Positions 1 through 11,434 are shown, numbered from the stretch's first letter. The stretch: DNA of 64,000 bases from Shinisaurus crocodilurus (GCA_021292165.1 CM037877.1:6005980-6069979); one strand, 5' to 3'. The notes: generated by a model not told the origin, from the sequence alone. Made by a program: numbers and translations.

Positions 1-115
1 ATGAGGGACCTGAGAGGGACCGCTCCCTCTCCCACTTCTGCTTGGTCCGCACAGCCATTCTTTCTGCCGACTACATTTCAGACTCCAGCCTCGGCCCTGC
101 CATTGGCTCCAGTCC

Positions 116-284
116 CAGGGCCGGTGCAAGGCAGTTTGGTGCCCTAGGCAAGATCAGATATTTAGCGCCCCCCCCTTCCCACTTGAGCCCTCCCTCCCTC
201 CCTCCCGCCCTATGCTCCTGGCGCCCACTGTAGCCCAGCGCCCTAGGCAGCCGCCTAGTTGGCCTAATGGTAGCACCGGCCCTG
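116..284. mobile_element. hAT-type MITE with 8-bp target duplication
   Basis: The element opens with CAGGGCCGGTGC and closes with the complementary GCACCGGCCCTG, so it has terminal inverted repeats of at least 12 bp. The 8 bases TCCAGTCC flank it perfectly at 108-115 and 285-292. An 8-bp duplication with CAG...CTG ends is the hallmark of hAT transposons. It is 169 bp long and has no coding capacity, so it is non-autonomous. Confidence 0.85.
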
Positions 285-292
285 TCCAGTCC

Positions 293-774
293 CCAACTCC
301 GTGTCAAGCGAATGACCTCTGGGACTCTGGACTGGAGGACATGCAATCTAGCTCTGGATTTCCGTGTGGACAGCCCTGGCCTGGCACTGATGCTAGCTTG
401 GAACTCAAAAATAGCCCGTTCAGTTTCCATGGTTTTTGTGTGCGCATGATCCTCCATGGAGAATCATTTCAAAGCATGCCTAAGAAGTGGGGTGTGTGTG
501 TGTCGGAATCGGCACCGCATGATATTGAAATGTAGCTTCTCTCCATGCTCACATAAATCAATTACTTGCCCTAGTCTTCAGTTCCCCATCTGCAGCGTGG
601 AGATAACGACCCCTCTTCGTCATGGAAGAGTGAGATAAAAAGATTGTGAACAGCACAGGTTCAGCAGAACTAAAAGCCAGGTGAGGACAATATCAAGAGT
701 TAATTACCATTAAAAAAAAAAATTCTACGTGCAGAAAGATATGTTCTTTTAAAGGGTAACAGATTACGTCATAG
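293..774. other. Intergenic, 3' side of MYORG
   Basis: I see no gene here. There is a short GT run near 489-502 and an A-run near 712-722. This side would hold the MYORG 3' UTR, but I found no minus-strand AATAAA in it. Confidence 0.5.
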
Positions 775-2913
775 TCACCCCAAGGAGTTAGAGATGAGGT
801 CGTCGACTCCTTTACCTGTCCCTGAGGCTGCTGAAGAAACAAGGAAGAAATAAGCAGCTTCGTCCAAGTCGACGGGATAGCCCGTCACCAGGGTAGGAGT
901 TTTTTCAAACAACTCCCCTTTGTAACTGCGCCATTTGCCAGCTGGGATATAGATGTCTCGCTCTTGTTTGCCCATCTCCAAGACAGGAGCCACCATCAGG
1001 GTGTCCCCAATGAGAAACTGGGAATCTATTTTGTGTGCAGACTCATCATGGGGAGAAATCCACCAGATGGGCCGTATGATGGGGTCTCCTGTGTCGGTGA
1101 TCTCCCCGGCCAACTCCAACAAGAGTGGGGCAACCAGGGACTCATGCAGCCTTGTGAACTTCAGGGCGATGTCAATGACCTCTCTGTCATACAGCCAAGG
1201 TGGGATGGAGAACTGCATGGATGGCATGAAGGCTGACAATTCTAGCCAGCGGATATAGAGTTCTCGGTCTGGGATTTCCACCGCACCATCCGTTTTGTTG
1301 GGCAAGAAGTTTCCACCAATCATATCAGGTAGTATGAAAGGGTATCCCAAAAGGCCAATCGTCAACACAGTGGGTATTAAGGACTTTAGTCCAAGCTCAT
1401 GCCCGCAAATTGAGTCCCGGTCAATAAGTCGAACAAAACAAGGGATATCCTGGGATCGGTAGCCAACTCGGACTTCTGCCAGCTCGTAAAAAGGAGTGGC
1501 CATCTCTGCATAATGCCTGGACCAGATGCTGGGATCCAACAAAGGCTGGAAGGTGCTGAACAGATCAGGAAGGTAGCACGTCTCCCCTGCATCAAACTTG
1601 AAGGATGATATGCCATACTTAGTGCGGAGTTGTCCCAGTTGGCTCTGAAACCAATCCCTGGCTGAAGGGTTGGTGAAATCCAATATGGCGCCAATGCCGT
1701 TCCACCACTCAACCATGGCAGGGAATGTCCCCATTGGCTCTGTGATGAAAAGCTGCTTCTTTATCCCCACCTCAAAGTTTGGGGAATTTTTATGTATAAA
1801 GGGGTGTATCCAGATGGTAACATCAAATCCATCTTTCTTCAGTTTTTCAAACATTTCTATCACATGAGGGAACTTTAAGGGGTCAAAGTCGAAGTCACCA
1901 TAATTCTGCATGTACATATCATCTATTTCAATGTGGCTGTATTTGAAAGGGTACTCTCGAATTGTTTGGGCAAATTCCAGAAGTTTATCCTGGTTAATCT
2001 CTTTTTTGTACATGGCCCATGTTGACCAGATTGGAAATTTAAACATCTTTTCTAAAGGTACCTTCAAAGGTTTTTTGAAATAGCACTGTGCCATGTATTT
2101 GTGGACAGAGGTAATGTCTGAACCTATGCAGACGTGGTAACTCAACTCTGGAAAAGGATGCTGCCCCAAAGGAGGCTTATAGGGAGAATCTTTATACCTG
2201 GCTTGGAAGACAAGCGACCTTTCGGTGGCATTGAACCCAAGGTGAAAGGGCACAGAGTCATTAATCTTGATGGCGGCTGCTCTGGAGGAGAGCCAGTACC
2301 TCTCCAGTATGCCCCCGAAGCTGTCCCGGAAAGAATACACATCACTAGTCACAAACGGCATGGGTTCTTGGCATCCTGGTAGCTTGATTGGCCAGTGCTG
2401 TATGCTCATCTCATAGCCTCCGTACCAGTGGGCATCCCCCCAGAACATCTTGTGCTCCACCACTGAGTTGGCCACAAACTCTTCCCAGCGAATGGAGTAG
2501 CACATCACCACACTCGCAGGCTTGACCGTCTGGATGATAAATCTAAACTTCCCTTTGTCTGTCCCAGTACACGTCAAAATGTAGTCTTCCTTGGAGCAAG
2601 ACTCCAGGTCAAGGACGCCTGATTGGAAGGCCAGCCTGAAGACTACCTCTCCATCCCGGCTTCCGATGGTCAGCCCATCCTGCCATAGGTCCAACTGCTC
2701 TATCTTTATCCTGTCTCTCTTCTTAAGAGCAACCCTGTAGCAACACCCAGCCACCACAGCTAGGATGATGAATCCCATCACTAATAATAATGCAGCTACT
2801 CTGAGATGAAGCTGCTGTGATGCCCAAAACCCAGGGCTGAATTTCGTTCTGGAGGTATCCTCCCTTTGCAACCTCTCTCCTTTTCCTCGGCGATGGAAGG
2901 GTTGAGTTTCCAT
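775..2913 (-). CDS. MYORG: MYORG, GH31 glycosidase, type II membrane protein
   Basis: An intact frame of 712 codons in one exon matches myogenesis-regulating glycosidase (KIAA1161/NET37), a GH31 enzyme anchored in the ER/nuclear envelope, described in human as an alpha-galactosidase; its loss causes familial brain calcification. A short basic cytoplasmic tail precedes one hydrophobic segment at about residues 38-59, then a luminal GH31 barrel. Visible landmarks are IEIDDMY (about 328-334), the nucleophile motif FKFDAGE with Asp441, and RLIDRDS (495-501), whose Asp498 or Asp500 should be the acid/base; the assignment comes from spacing, not an alignment. The length is close to the roughly 714 residues of the human protein, and one coding exon is normal for this gene. 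The ATG at 2913 is the first in-frame Met before the basic tail. No breaks are seen, so it looks functional. Confidence 0.96.
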   Translation of the reverse strand: METQPFHRRGKGERLQREDTSRTKFSPGFWASQQLHLRVAALLLVMGFIILAVVAGCCYRVALKKRDRIKIEQLDLWQDGLTIGSRDGEVVFRLAFQSGVLDLESCSKEDYILTCTGTDKGKFRFIIQTVKPASVVMCYSIRWEEFVANSVVEHKMFWGDAHWYGGYEMSIQHWPIKLPGCQEPMPFVTSDVYSFRDSFGGILERYWLSSRAAAIKINDSVPFHLGFNATERSLVFQARYKDSPYKPPLGQHPFPELSYHVCIGSDITSVHKYMAQCYFKKPLKVPLEKMFKFPIWSTWAMYKKEINQDKLLEFAQTIREYPFKYSHIEIDDMYMQNYGDFDFDPLKFPHVIEMFEKLKKDGFDVTIWIHPFIHKNSPNFEVGIKKQLFITEPMGTFPAMVEWWNGIGAILDFTNPSARDWFQSQLGQLRTKYGISSFKFDAGETCYLPDLFSTFQPLLDPSIWSRHYAEMATPFYELAEVRVGYRSQDIPCFVRLIDRDSICGHELGLKSLIPTVLTIGLLGYPFILPDMIGGNFLPNKTDGAVEIPDRELYIRWLELSAFMPSMQFSIPPWLYDREVIDIALKFTRLHESLVAPLLLELAGEITDTGDPIIRPIWWISPHDESAHKIDSQFLIGDTLMVAPVLEMGKQERDIYIPAGKWRSYKGELFEKTPTLVTGYPVDLDEAAYFFLVSSAASGTGKGVDDLISNSLG

Positions 2914-3484
2914 GATATCACAGATCTTATAACTGTGATCGGTGCCTAAAAGAGGTGACCCTTGTGTGGGGTATGCTCTGTCTCCTGCAAATCCCTGATA
3001 TCCAGGAATACACAGATCACTGCATTAGAATTCGGTGAGACAACAGATCTCAGCCAAGCCATCTAATAGATGAATTTATATTGCGAGTAGCATTTCTCTG
3101 AAGTCACTCCCCGCGCACACACACTGCTCCTGTCTTCCGGCGCCAGTGTCCTCCGGATCGCAGCTCTGCTCGACTCCGCTGATCAAAGGTTATTATGCAA
3201 GCAAATCTCCCAGGCAGAGAGATGCCAGAACTCCTCCAGTGAGCCTCGGCCAAGTTGTGGGGGAAGGGGCCAGGAGCAAATAAATAGCTTCCCGAAGAGA
3301 GGCCCTGGGAGCAGGACATCGGGTGGTGCAAATGTGTAGAAAGGCTTCAAGGATGGAAATCGGCCATAAGGCAGGAGAGACCCCTGGTGGTGACACATCT
3401 CCCCACGGGTGCTGTTTATATGCATTGCTCTGGGCCGGCATCCTCTGCATCGTCACTATTTTATCCACGGCAACAATAAAAACC
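2914..3484 (-). promoter_or_regulatory. MYORG upstream region / 5' UTR with candidate splice acceptor
   Basis: Upstream of the MYORG ATG the minus strand carries CTCTTTTAG at about 2952-2960, a plausible acceptor for an upstream non-coding exon. A short CpG-containing stretch lies near 3110-3180. No TATA box is obvious and no transcription start can be fixed from sequence alone. Near 3485 the sequence turns into the T/A-rich tail of an L2 LINE. Confidence 0.3.
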
Positions 3485-4107
3485 CAATTTATTTATTTAT
3501 TTATTACATTTATTAATCGCCCATCTGGGCGATGTACAATTAAAACAACACAATAAAAGATGATAATTAAAACAGTATAAAAACATCTTTTAAATCCTAA
3601 CCCACCCCATATTCCCGCCTGAACAGCCATGTTTTTAATGCAAGGCAGAAGCTCATCACGGAGGGGGCATGGCGAAGGTCACTAGGGAGGGAGTTCCATA
3701 ACGTGGGGGCCGCCACAGAGAAGGCCCTCTTCCTAGTCCCCACCAGCCTGGCTGCTCTGGCTGATGGGACAGGGAGAAGGCCATCCGTGGCAGATCTTGT
3801 TGAGTGGCCTACTTGATGTTGCTGAAGGCGCTCCTTGAGATAAACTGGGCCGGAGCCGTGTAGGGTTTTAAAGGTCAAAACCAACACCTTGAATTCGGCT
3901 CGGCAAGCAACTGGTAGCCAGTGCAACTCTTTAAGCACTGGCGTGATGCGATCACGCCAGTGGCTGCCCTTAATCAGGCGAGCCGCCGCATTCTGTACCA
4001 GCTGAAGCTTCCGAACCGTCTTCCAGGGTAACCCCACGTAGAGCGCATTACAGTAGTCTAGGCGAGAATGAATGTCTCTTAAGATTTGATAAATGACCAT
4101 TCAGGAA
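3485..4107 (-). mobile_element. L2-clade LINE, 5'-truncated 3' end
   Basis: The minus strand encodes 167 residues matching the carboxy end of L2-type reverse transcriptases: [39 protein letters not shown] and [10 protein letters not shown]. It ends in a short 3' UTR and a TTTA-rich tail. There is no catalytic core, so it is a dead 5'-truncated copy. The same domain recurs at 13600-13800, 34600-34900 and 48060-48180. Confidence 0.85.
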
Positions 4108-4200
4108 ACTCTTGTGGTTCAGTGAAACTCAGAGAAAAATGACTCATACGAACATACCTAGCATGATTGTACAAGCCACTTTGTACATGCTTTGTACATT

Positions 4201-4437
4201 TGGGGAAGGGCACAGGCACAGCTCCGTGGTAAAACTACGCACGCAGCAGTAGAGCTACACATGTAGAAAGTCCCAAGTTCAATCCCTGGCAGCATTTCCA
4301 GGTAGGGCTAGGAAGGGATCCTGCCTGAAACCCTGGAGAGCCATTGCTGCCAGTCAGTGTGGACAGTACTGGGCTAGATGGACCCAGGGTCCGACCCAGT
4401 ATCAGGCAGCTTCCGATGTCCCTATGTTTTTCATTTG
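4201..4437 (+). mobile_element. tRNA-Ala-derived SINE (decayed)
   Basis: A degenerate tRNA-like head (box B near GTTCAATCCCTGG) is followed by the tail sequence GCCTGAAACCCTGGAGAGCC, then CTAGATGGACCCAGGG and a final CAGGCAGCTTCC. The head is related to the tRNA-Ala-like head of the SINE at 21400-21540 on the other strand. Non-coding. Confidence 0.65.
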
Positions 4438-4609
4438 ATAGCAGGTGCCTGTGGCGTAACCCCACAATTCAGCTCCCTGGAGTATGTCTGCATTAGTAGG
4501 TTTAGGGAGTATAGAATGTTGAACCGAGTGGGTGTGGTTTGTGATGTCTTGGAAAGGGTGGAGGGAGGAGTCTATAAGGAGTGGTTGAGTGATGTCAGAG
4601 GTAGTAGAG

Positions 4610-4744
4610 CAGTGTTCTCCAACCTTGGGTCCCCAGATGTTTTTGGCCTACAACTCCCAGCATGCCCCAGCCAGCGTAGCTGGCTGGGGCATGCTGGGAG
4701 TTGTAGGCCAAAAACATCTGGGGACCCAAGGTTGGAGAACACTG
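4610..4744. mobile_element. hAT MITE forming a near-perfect hairpin
   Basis: The 135-bp element is almost one long palindrome: the left arm starts CAGTGTTCTCCAACCTTGGG, the right arm is its reverse complement, and they meet in a tight loop near 4676-4680. It is flanked by perfect 8-bp duplications TAGTAGAG at 4602-4609 and 4745-4752, which marks a hAT insertion. Related copies are at 6212-6280, 21722-21829, 62911-63045 and, more distantly, 63331-63467. Confidence 0.9.
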
Positions 4745-4752
4745 TAGTAGAG

Positions 4753-6211
4753 TGAGTGAGTTAGTGTGTCATGGGAGAGTGTTTGGAGTGTGTTAGGGAG
4801 TTAGGTTAGTTGGATTATTTGTGTCTGTCAGGAGTTTTAAGAGAAATCAGGGCTTGTATGAGGAGTGGAAGTATTTGGAGTTATAGGGTCTTAGGTTAAT
4901 TATAAAGTGTTTGGGGGCGGGGGGGTAGGCAGGTTTATAGTTATTTTCCGGAACTAAGATTTTGAGAATTAAAATAAACTTATTTTTATTTTGTTTGCTA
5001 CCCAAATCCTACGTGTGTCAAGCTTGGCGTTATTCACCTGCATTACTTTCAAATCTACACACACACACACACACACACACCTTTGTACCCACAGCATCAT
5101 AAATTTAAGCTAGATCCTTCATAGCCAGCATTAATCTTTCCCCTCATTAGTAGGGGAAAGGATTCATCTGACCCTCCCCTCAGGTTTTTACGTGTTGATG
5201 CTTCGCCTGAGAAGGGTTTATGCGCCTGGTCCTAAAGTGTAAGGGACCGTGTCGTTGCAGTGCCCTCCCCTGATTTTTGTCAGGGCCATGCCACACAAGG
5301 GGGGGGCATTAACCCTCCCCTCCCAGCTACAGCAAACCCCCCCCCGGATTTTCATTTTATTAATGTTAAAAAAAACGACAACACAAAAAGACTGTCATGA
5401 AACTCCATTCCATTCCATTTATTTATTTACTATATTTATACCCCGCCATTCTCACTCCCCCACCCCACTTCCTTCCCACACAATAGATATTCAAAATCCC
5501 ATGCCCACTGAATATGCTTGGGCTGTTTTTGGTGGGGGTTTCCCCCTTATTCCCCCCCTCCCCTAAATGTTTTTGTGCACTATGGAAACCGTGGGGTTCC
5601 CTGAGCAAGAACGGCGTTTCCTTTTCGTGTATGGGATGATGGCTGAGTTCTCCTGGGTCAAATCAAGTCCTGCCGGGAGAGCAGTGTAAACAGCCATAAA
5701 TGCCACATTTACGAAAGCAGCCCTTTGCGACAGGCATAAGAACCATTGTGACAACCCCCCCCCCCCCCAAAAAAAGCTCACAGTGAAAACTGAGGAATGG
5801 ATCGTTTCCGCTTCACTGTTGGTTCTTCTTTTGGATAGACCGAAGTGAATGGGAGAGAGCTGTGCTGTGCCCCATAGTCCTTTCCGGAGGAACATCTCGG
5901 CAGATGGGGGGGGGGGGGCATGCCAAAAGTGGTTCAAAAGCTTGCGCACAGCGGCCCCCAGCCTGTGGTGAAGCGGCCCTGTGCGCCCATCTTGCCTGAC
6001 CCAATTCCCGTTTTAACAGCTTCCTTTGGAACAGAGAGCGTGCTGCTGCAAGAGGTGAGTCAGAGAGGCAGTCAACATTCAGTTTTCCCCACATTTCCTG
6101 ATGCTCCCGAGCACTACGGCACCATGCTCCATCCGGACCAGCTCCCCCACCCGGGCAGTCACACTCAAACATTGCTTGTTAGGGAATGACCAGCCTGCTG
6201 ACAGCACAGGG
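4753..6211. other. Gene-free stretch with simple repeats
   Basis: No convincing coding sequence is seen. It holds an AC microsatellite near 5058-5080, a TTTATTTA-type LINE/SINE tail near 5418-5450, and C-runs near 5755-5768 and 5908-5918. Confidence 0.5.
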
Positions 6212-6280
6212 CAGTGTTCTCCAACCTTGGGAGTTGTAGTTGGCCAAAAACATCTGGGGACCCAAGGCTGGAGAACACTG
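6212..6280. mobile_element. hAT MITE, internally deleted copy
   Basis: The copy opens with CAGTGTTCTCCAACCTTGGG and closes with its near-complement ending GGAGAACACTG, but most of both arms is missing (69 bp against 135 bp). The flanks GCACAGGG (6204-6211) and GTACAGGG (6281-6288) are an 8-bp duplication with one mismatch. Confidence 0.8.
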
Positions 6281-6360
6281 GTACAGGGTCACGGAGAAGC
6301 TTTTAAAAAGTTCCCAGGCTGCACTTCATCTTAGTTCCTGAAGGTGGCAGCAGAAGAAAG

Positions 6361-6421
<61 letters not shown>
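6361..6421. repeat. Compound TC/AC microsatellite
   Basis: About 15 TC units run directly into about 15 AC units. Open frames here encode only low-complexity peptide. Confidence 0.95.
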
Positions 6422-6423
<2 letters not shown>

Positions 6424-6459
6424 TATCCCATCCCAAAGCTTCTGATGCCCAAATAGATA

Positions 6460-6709
6460 CAGTCATGCCTTGGATTGAGAGCATAATTCGTTCCGGAAAC
6501 GTGCTTGTAATCCAAAACACTCTTATATCAAAACGAAATCCCCCCAAAAAAATTTGTACAGAGTTTTTTAATTTAAGCCGTCCTACAGTACTTGTATTGC
6601 AAGACGTCGCTTGTATATCAAGTAATAAATAAATAAATAAATATTTAAAAATTTGCTTGTCTTGCAAAACGCTCTCAAACCAAGTTACTTGTAATCCAAG
6701 GTATTACTG
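6460..6709. mobile_element. Tc1/mariner-type MITE
   Basis: The ends are imperfect inverted repeats: CAGTCATGCCTTGGATT on the left and AATCCAAGGTATTACTG on the right, each bordered by TA (6458-6459, 6710-6711). A TA duplication is typical of Tc1/mariner. The interior repeats variants of a 'TTGTAATCCAA' phrase and carries an (AAAT)n stretch. It has no transposase. Confidence 0.7.
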
Positions 6710-6711
6710 TA

Positions 6712-7734
6712 TTGGCTAAAAACTGGCTTCTGCTTGTATAACTCATCTTCGTGTCCCTTTGAAATAGCTTATCCGTTAATTTTCTTATGAATGTATTTAC
6801 CGTATTTATTCTTAAAGTATTTTAGGAGATGCCTTTGGTCAGTCTGCAAAGGAGAAAGGAATGGAAAGCACCAATCCAGGGACAAGAGAAGAGGAAACTC
6901 TAGGTCACATTATATAATTTATTAGCCTCAGTGTGTTTCCATTCAAATCTTCTTCAACGCCAACCACGCTGCGTGCTCCAAATGCTGTGTTGCAAAGTGA
7001 ATTCCCACTTGAACTGTGGAGCAACAGAGTGGAAACCCTTTTGCCATTTGCCAAGCGCTCCAGCAATGTTTGCACAGCACACACAGTTGACATCAGCTTG
7101 GATGTCATCCTTTAAAATATATTGGGTTGAATCCAGACCAAGGCTGCAATCGTATACTCACTTGCCTGGGAGTCAGCCCCTTTGAAATCAGTGGACATCC
7201 GAGCAGACAGGTACAGGGTTGTGCTCTAAGTTGGCTGCACTTGAGTCCCATTGAAATCAATGTGAACAGTCAGGCATGACATAACAAGCCCCAATGATTT
7301 AAACGGGAAAGAAGTGCCACCAACTTAGCCTAGATCCAACTCATTGAATGTATACCACGTGCCAGTGTTTTATTGTTAGCAACTGGGTTCCTTCCCTCCT
7401 TCTTTTCTTCAGCAATTTGGGGTGGGTGGGGGAGATACTGCTCCTCGCTTTTGTGTCTTAGTTGGGACTTCATCATGTTTGTAGAAATCTGTATGAATTA
7501 GCTACTACAAGGAGGAGAATTTTTTTTATTTGAGGCCTTTCAAATTCTTGCATATATTTTTTTGCCTCCCTGTCTAGAATTACACCACAAAAAGAGACAA
7601 TCAATGACAATCATAGGAAAAGACACCCAAACTATATATTTTTTTAAAAAGACACCTGCACACACAGGTGACTAAGGTTCCAGGTGCATTTCAAGGGTAC
7701 TCTTTCTTGAGGAAAACATTTCGATACTTCTCAG
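6712..7734. other. No recognised feature
   Basis: AT-rich sequence with no coding frame I can support. L2-derived sequence becomes recognisable near 7735. Confidence 0.4.
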
Positions 7735-8160
7735 TACTCCTATCTGGGACGGCCCAGGATTTCATGGACTCCATGATGACCATGGGACTGTCCCAACATG
7801 TCATCGGCCCAACGCATGTAGCAGGGCACACTCTAGATCTGTTTTTTTTCCCCCAGCTGGGCATGGGGATAGTGATCTGAAGATGGAGGACTTTGAATTG
7901 GTCCCCTCGTCATGGTCAGATCACTGCCTGCTGAGATTTAGACTGACGCCGACTTTTTCCCTCTGCAAGGGTGGGGGACCTATTAAGATAGTCCGCCCTC
8001 CCGGAGGCTAATGGATCCGGATGGTTTCCAGAGGGCCCTCGGGGGAGCAGAGGTTCCGGCTGATATGGCTGGCAGTCCTGTTGAATCCCTAGTCGCTCTC
8101 TGGAATAGAGAGGTGACCTGGGCAGTCGACATGATCGCTCCTGAGCACCCTCTCTGTAGT
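7735..8160 (+). mobile_element. L2-clade LINE, endonuclease part (left half of split copy)
   Basis: Broken plus-strand frames spell L2 endonuclease phrases: SGTAQDFMDSMMTMGLSQH, VIGPTHVAGHTLDLFF and PSSWSDHCLL. The element is cut at 8160 by the LINE at 8161-12158 and continues at 12159/12169 with the linker before the reverse transcriptase. The 10 bases TCTCTGTAGT at 8151-8160 are repeated at 12159-12168. Confidence 0.8.
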
Positions 8161-8248
8161 CATCATCATCATCAGGCGATCACTCGTGACCGAGTAAGAT
8201 TGTCTTCCGGGATAAAAGGAGGAAATTCTAAAGAAGATTGTGTAGACT

Positions 8249-11200
8249 CTAGCGATGGGTCCGTAAGTGACTGTGGAGGCCAATTCTAGATCCACACAGC
8301 TTCCCACAGTGAGGACACAGGTTACCAGATAGAAGATGGTCCTGTAAAGGATTCATTTGACGTGCTTTTCGCTTAGCACGTTTCTCCCTTTCACCTTGCA
8401 CTCGGGCTTCTTCAAAGTCCATGGAACCTTTGTGAAAGGCCAACCTCCATTTAGATCGTTCATGGGCCAGAGCTTCCCAGTTTTCGATGTTTATATTGCA
8501 TTTTTTTAGATTAGCCTTATGAACATCTTTAAACCTCTTATATTGACCACCGATATTCCGCTTTCCATCCTTGAGTTGGGAGTAAAGTAACTGCTTTGGG
8601 AGACGGCAGTCAGGCATTCGAACAACATGACCGGTCCACTGAAGTTGGCGTTGAAGGATCATTTTTTCAATGCTAGTAGTCTTTGCTTCTTCCAGTACAC
8701 TGACATTTGTTCGCCTATCTTCCCAAGTAATTTGCAGGATTTTCCGGAGGCAACGTTGATGAAACCTTTCAAGGAGGTGGAAGTGACGTTTATAGATAGT
8801 CCATGTTTCGCAGGCATACAATAAAGTTGGTAATACAATGGCTTCATAAACCAGCGTTTTGGTCTTCTTACAGATATCCCGATCCTCGAACACTCTATGT
8901 TTCATTCGAGAAAATGCGGCACTTGCGGAGCTCAAACGATGCTGGATTTCACTGTCAATGTTAGCTGTAACAGAAAGATAGCTGCCAAGATAGAGAAAAT
9001 GATCGACATTTTCCAGTATTGTCCCGCCAAGCTGGATAGATGGCATCACCAAAGGATTGGCTTGCACTTGCTGATGAAGCACTTTGGTTTTTTTGATGTT
9101 AAGTGAGAGACCAAGTTTTTCGTATGCTTCTGCAAAAGCATTTAGGATAGTTTGGAGATCATCCTCTGAATGTGCGGAGACCACATTATCATCAGCATAC
9201 TGAAGTTCCACAACGGAGGTTGTAATTACCTTACTTTTTGCTTTCAGCCTGCTGAGATTAAAAAGCTTTCCATCTGTTCGATATATAATTCCCACACCGG
9301 TGGGAAGTTTCCCCTTGACAAGATGTAAAACCATGGCGATGAAAATGGCAAATAATGTTGGGGCGATAACACATCCCTGTTTAACACCTGATCCCACTTT
9401 AAATGGAGCACCATGAGAGCCGTTGTTGTCCAAAACCGTTGCCGTCATGTTGTCATGGAGAAGTCGCAAGATATTCACAAATTTATTGGGGCATCCAATT
9501 TTCATAAGGATAGTCCAGAGAGCTGTACGGTCTACAGTATCAAAGGCCTTAGCCAAATCGATAAATGCCATATAAAGGGGTTGATTTTGCTCCCGGCATT
9601 TTTCTTGGAGCTGACGTGCAGTAAAAATCATGTCTACTGTCCCTCTAGAGGGGCGGAAACCATATTGAGTTTCAGGGAGGATCTCTTCTGAAATAGATAG
9701 AAGACGGTTTGCGAGAATCCTAGCAAATATTTTACCTGCGGTTGCTAAGAGAGAAATGCCCCGATAGTTTCCACAGTCTGTTCTATCACCCTTCTTAAAG
9801 AGGGTGATAATTATGGCATCCCTGAAGTCTTCTGGGATCTCTTCTCTTATCCAGATTTTTTCGATGAGTTTATGAAGATGTTGTACAAGTTCGGGCCCCC
9901 CTTCTTTAAAGATTTCAGCAGGAATCCCATCTGGTCCACTAGCTTTGTTGTTCTTCATTTGATTAATGGCTTTTTTTACTTCATCCAAAGTGGGGAGTAT
10001 TGCAAGTTCCTCTTTAATTTGTTTTTGCGGGATTTGCGAAAAAATCTCATTATCCACCTTAGATTTACGATTTAAAAGGTCATAATAATGCTCTTTCCAA
10101 CGCAGTGCAATAGACTCTTTGTCTTTTAAGAGTTTGGTGCCATCTTTTGATTGTAAAGGGTTTGTACCATAGGTTTTTGGTCCATAAATGGCCCTTGTGG
10201 CCTTAAAAAAGCCCCGTGCATCATGAGATTCTGCAAGTTGTTGAATTTCTTCAGCTTTCTTTTTCCACCAAGCGTTCTTAAGTTCTCTTGTTCTTCTTTG
10301 GACCTCAGCCTTTGCGCTAGCGTAGGTTTTTTTCTTGGCAGCGCAGTTAATATCATTTTGCCATATTTGGAAGGCTTTCCTTTTTTGGTCAATTATATAT
10401 TTAATCTCATTGTCATTTTCATCAAACCAATCCTGATGTTTCTTAGTTTCATATCCAATAGTTTGTTCACAAGCTGCAGTAATGGAGGTTTTCAGCTTAG
10501 ACCAATGGTCCTCAATGTTGTCAGGAGGTTCCGTAGGTAGATGTTCCTTAAGAAGTGATTGAAGACGAGTTTGCTTAATAGGATCTTGAAGGACTTGGAT
10601 GTTCATTTTACGCCTTGGTTTCCTTCCTTGAAGCCTACGTTGGGGAGCAATGTTGATAACCATTGTGGACCGGATTAGTCGGTGGTCTGTCCAGCAGTCG
10701 TCGGCACTCACCATGGCCCTAGTAAGAAGTACATCGTGGCGATCTCTAACACGGACAATTACATAATCCAGAAGATGCCAGTGCTTTGACCGTGGGTGCT
10801 GCCATGATGTTTTAAACTTATTCTTTTGTCGAAAGAGCGTGTTTGTGATAGTGAGATTATGCTCTGCACATATAGACAAAAGTAAGAGTCCGTTCGGGTT
10901 GCTATTACCAACTCTGTCTTTTCCAATAGTTTCTGGCCATAAATCAAAGTCACGCCCGACTCTTGCGTTAAAATCGCCCAGGAGGATAATTTTATCCTCC
11001 TTAGGTATCTCTGACAGGAGAGTGTCCAACTGGCTGTAAAAACTTTCCTTGATGTCATCATCAGCATCTAATGTTGGTGCATAAGCGCTCAAAATAGTTA
11101 CCTGTTGGTTATTGGCGAGCTTTAATCGAAGAGTTATCAGGCGTTCGTTAATGCCAGTAGGAACTTCTGACAAAGAGTTCACTAGTTCATTTTTGATGGC

Positions 11201-11434
11201 AAAGCCTACACCATGCATTCGTCGGTCCTGCTCAGGTAGTCCTTTCCAGAAGAAGGTATAACCTCCTTTTTCTTCTTTCAGCTGTCCCTCTCCTGCCCTT
11301 CGAGTTTCTTGAAGTGCTGCTATGTCAATTTTAAACCATCTCAGCTCCCTTGCAATAATAGCAGTCCTACGCTCAGGGCGTTCACTATCTATGTTATCCA
11401 TCAATGTCCGTATATTCCATGTTCCAAAATTCAA
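8249..11434 (-). CDS. LINE polyprotein: endonuclease, reverse transcriptase, C2H2 finger
   Basis: An uninterrupted frame of 1061 codons. An APE-type endonuclease comes first (TWNIRTL, LQETRRAGEG, LLGDFNARVG, CWTDHRLI; about residues 1-260). A linker follows, then reverse transcriptase with FIDLAKAFDTVD (first catalytic Asp) and LQYADDN (the catalytic Asp pair), about residues 480-830. The final residues form a CPHCGKLC...HSHLRTH zinc finger. It copies its own RNA at a nicked target. No stop or frameshift is seen, so this copy may be competent. The reading frame has no ATG before the first conserved endonuclease residues: the position taken as start (11434) is TTG and the first in-frame ATG falls 12 codons in, after TWNIRT. 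The frame is open up to an upstream TGA near 11480. Confidence 0.92.
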   Translation of the reverse strand: MNFGTWNIRTLMDNIDSERPERRTAIIARELRWFKIDIAALQETRRAGEGQLKEEKGGYTFFWKGLPEQDRRMHGVGFAIKNELVNSLSEVPTGINERLITLRLKLANNQQVTILSAYAPTLDADDDIKESFYSQLDTLLSEIPKEDKIILLGDFNARVGRDFDLWPETIGKDRVGNSNPNGLLLLSICAEHNLTITNTLFRQKNKFKTSWQHPRSKHWHLLDYVIVRVRDRHDVLLTRAMVSADDCWTDHRLIRSTMVINIAPQRRLQGRKPRRKMNIQVLQDPIKQTRLQSLLKEHLPTEPPDNIEDHWSKLKTSITAACEQTIGYETKKHQDWFDENDNEIKYIIDQKRKAFQIWQNDINCAAKKKTYASAKAEVQRRTRELKNAWWKKKAEEIQQLAESHDARGFFKATRAIYGPKTYGTNPLQSKDGTKLLKDKESIALRWKEHYYDLLNRKSKVDNEIFSQIPQKQIKEELAILPTLDEVKKAINQMKNNKASGPDGIPAEIFKEGGPELVQHLHKLIEKIWIREEIPEDFRDAIIITLFKKGDRTDCGNYRGISLLATAGKIFARILANRLLSISEEILPETQYGFRPSRGTVDMIFTARQLQEKCREQNQPLYMAFIDLAKAFDTVDRTALWTILMKIGCPNKFVNILRLLHDNMTATVLDNNGSHGAPFKVGSGVKQGCVIAPTLFAIFIAMVLHLVKGKLPTGVGIIYRTDGKLFNLSRLKAKSKVITTSVVELQYADDNVVSAHSEDDLQTILNAFAEAYEKLGLSLNIKKTKVLHQQVQANPLVMPSIQLGGTILENVDHFLYLGSYLSVTANIDSEIQHRLSSASAAFSRMKHRVFEDRDICKKTKTLVYEAIVLPTLLYACETWTIYKRHFHLLERFHQRCLRKILQITWEDRRTNVSVLEEAKTTSIEKMILQRQLQWTGHVVRMPDCRLPKQLLYSQLKDGKRNIGGQYKRFKDVHKANLKKCNINIENWEALAHERSKWRLAFHKGSMDFEEARVQGEREKRAKRKARQMNPLQDHLLSGNLCPHCGKLCGSRIGLHSHLRTHR

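Noticed and set aside
71..457. 128-codon minus-strand frame at the left edge
   Set aside because: It runs through a hAT MITE and has no recognisable features.
3104..3468. Several overlapping minus-strand frames upstream of MYORG
   Set aside because: Short, mutually overlapping and without motifs; more likely promoter or 5' UTR sequence.
6361..6421. Repeat array checked as a CRISPR-like structure
   Set aside because: Simple dinucleotide repeats without spacers; the genome is vertebrate.
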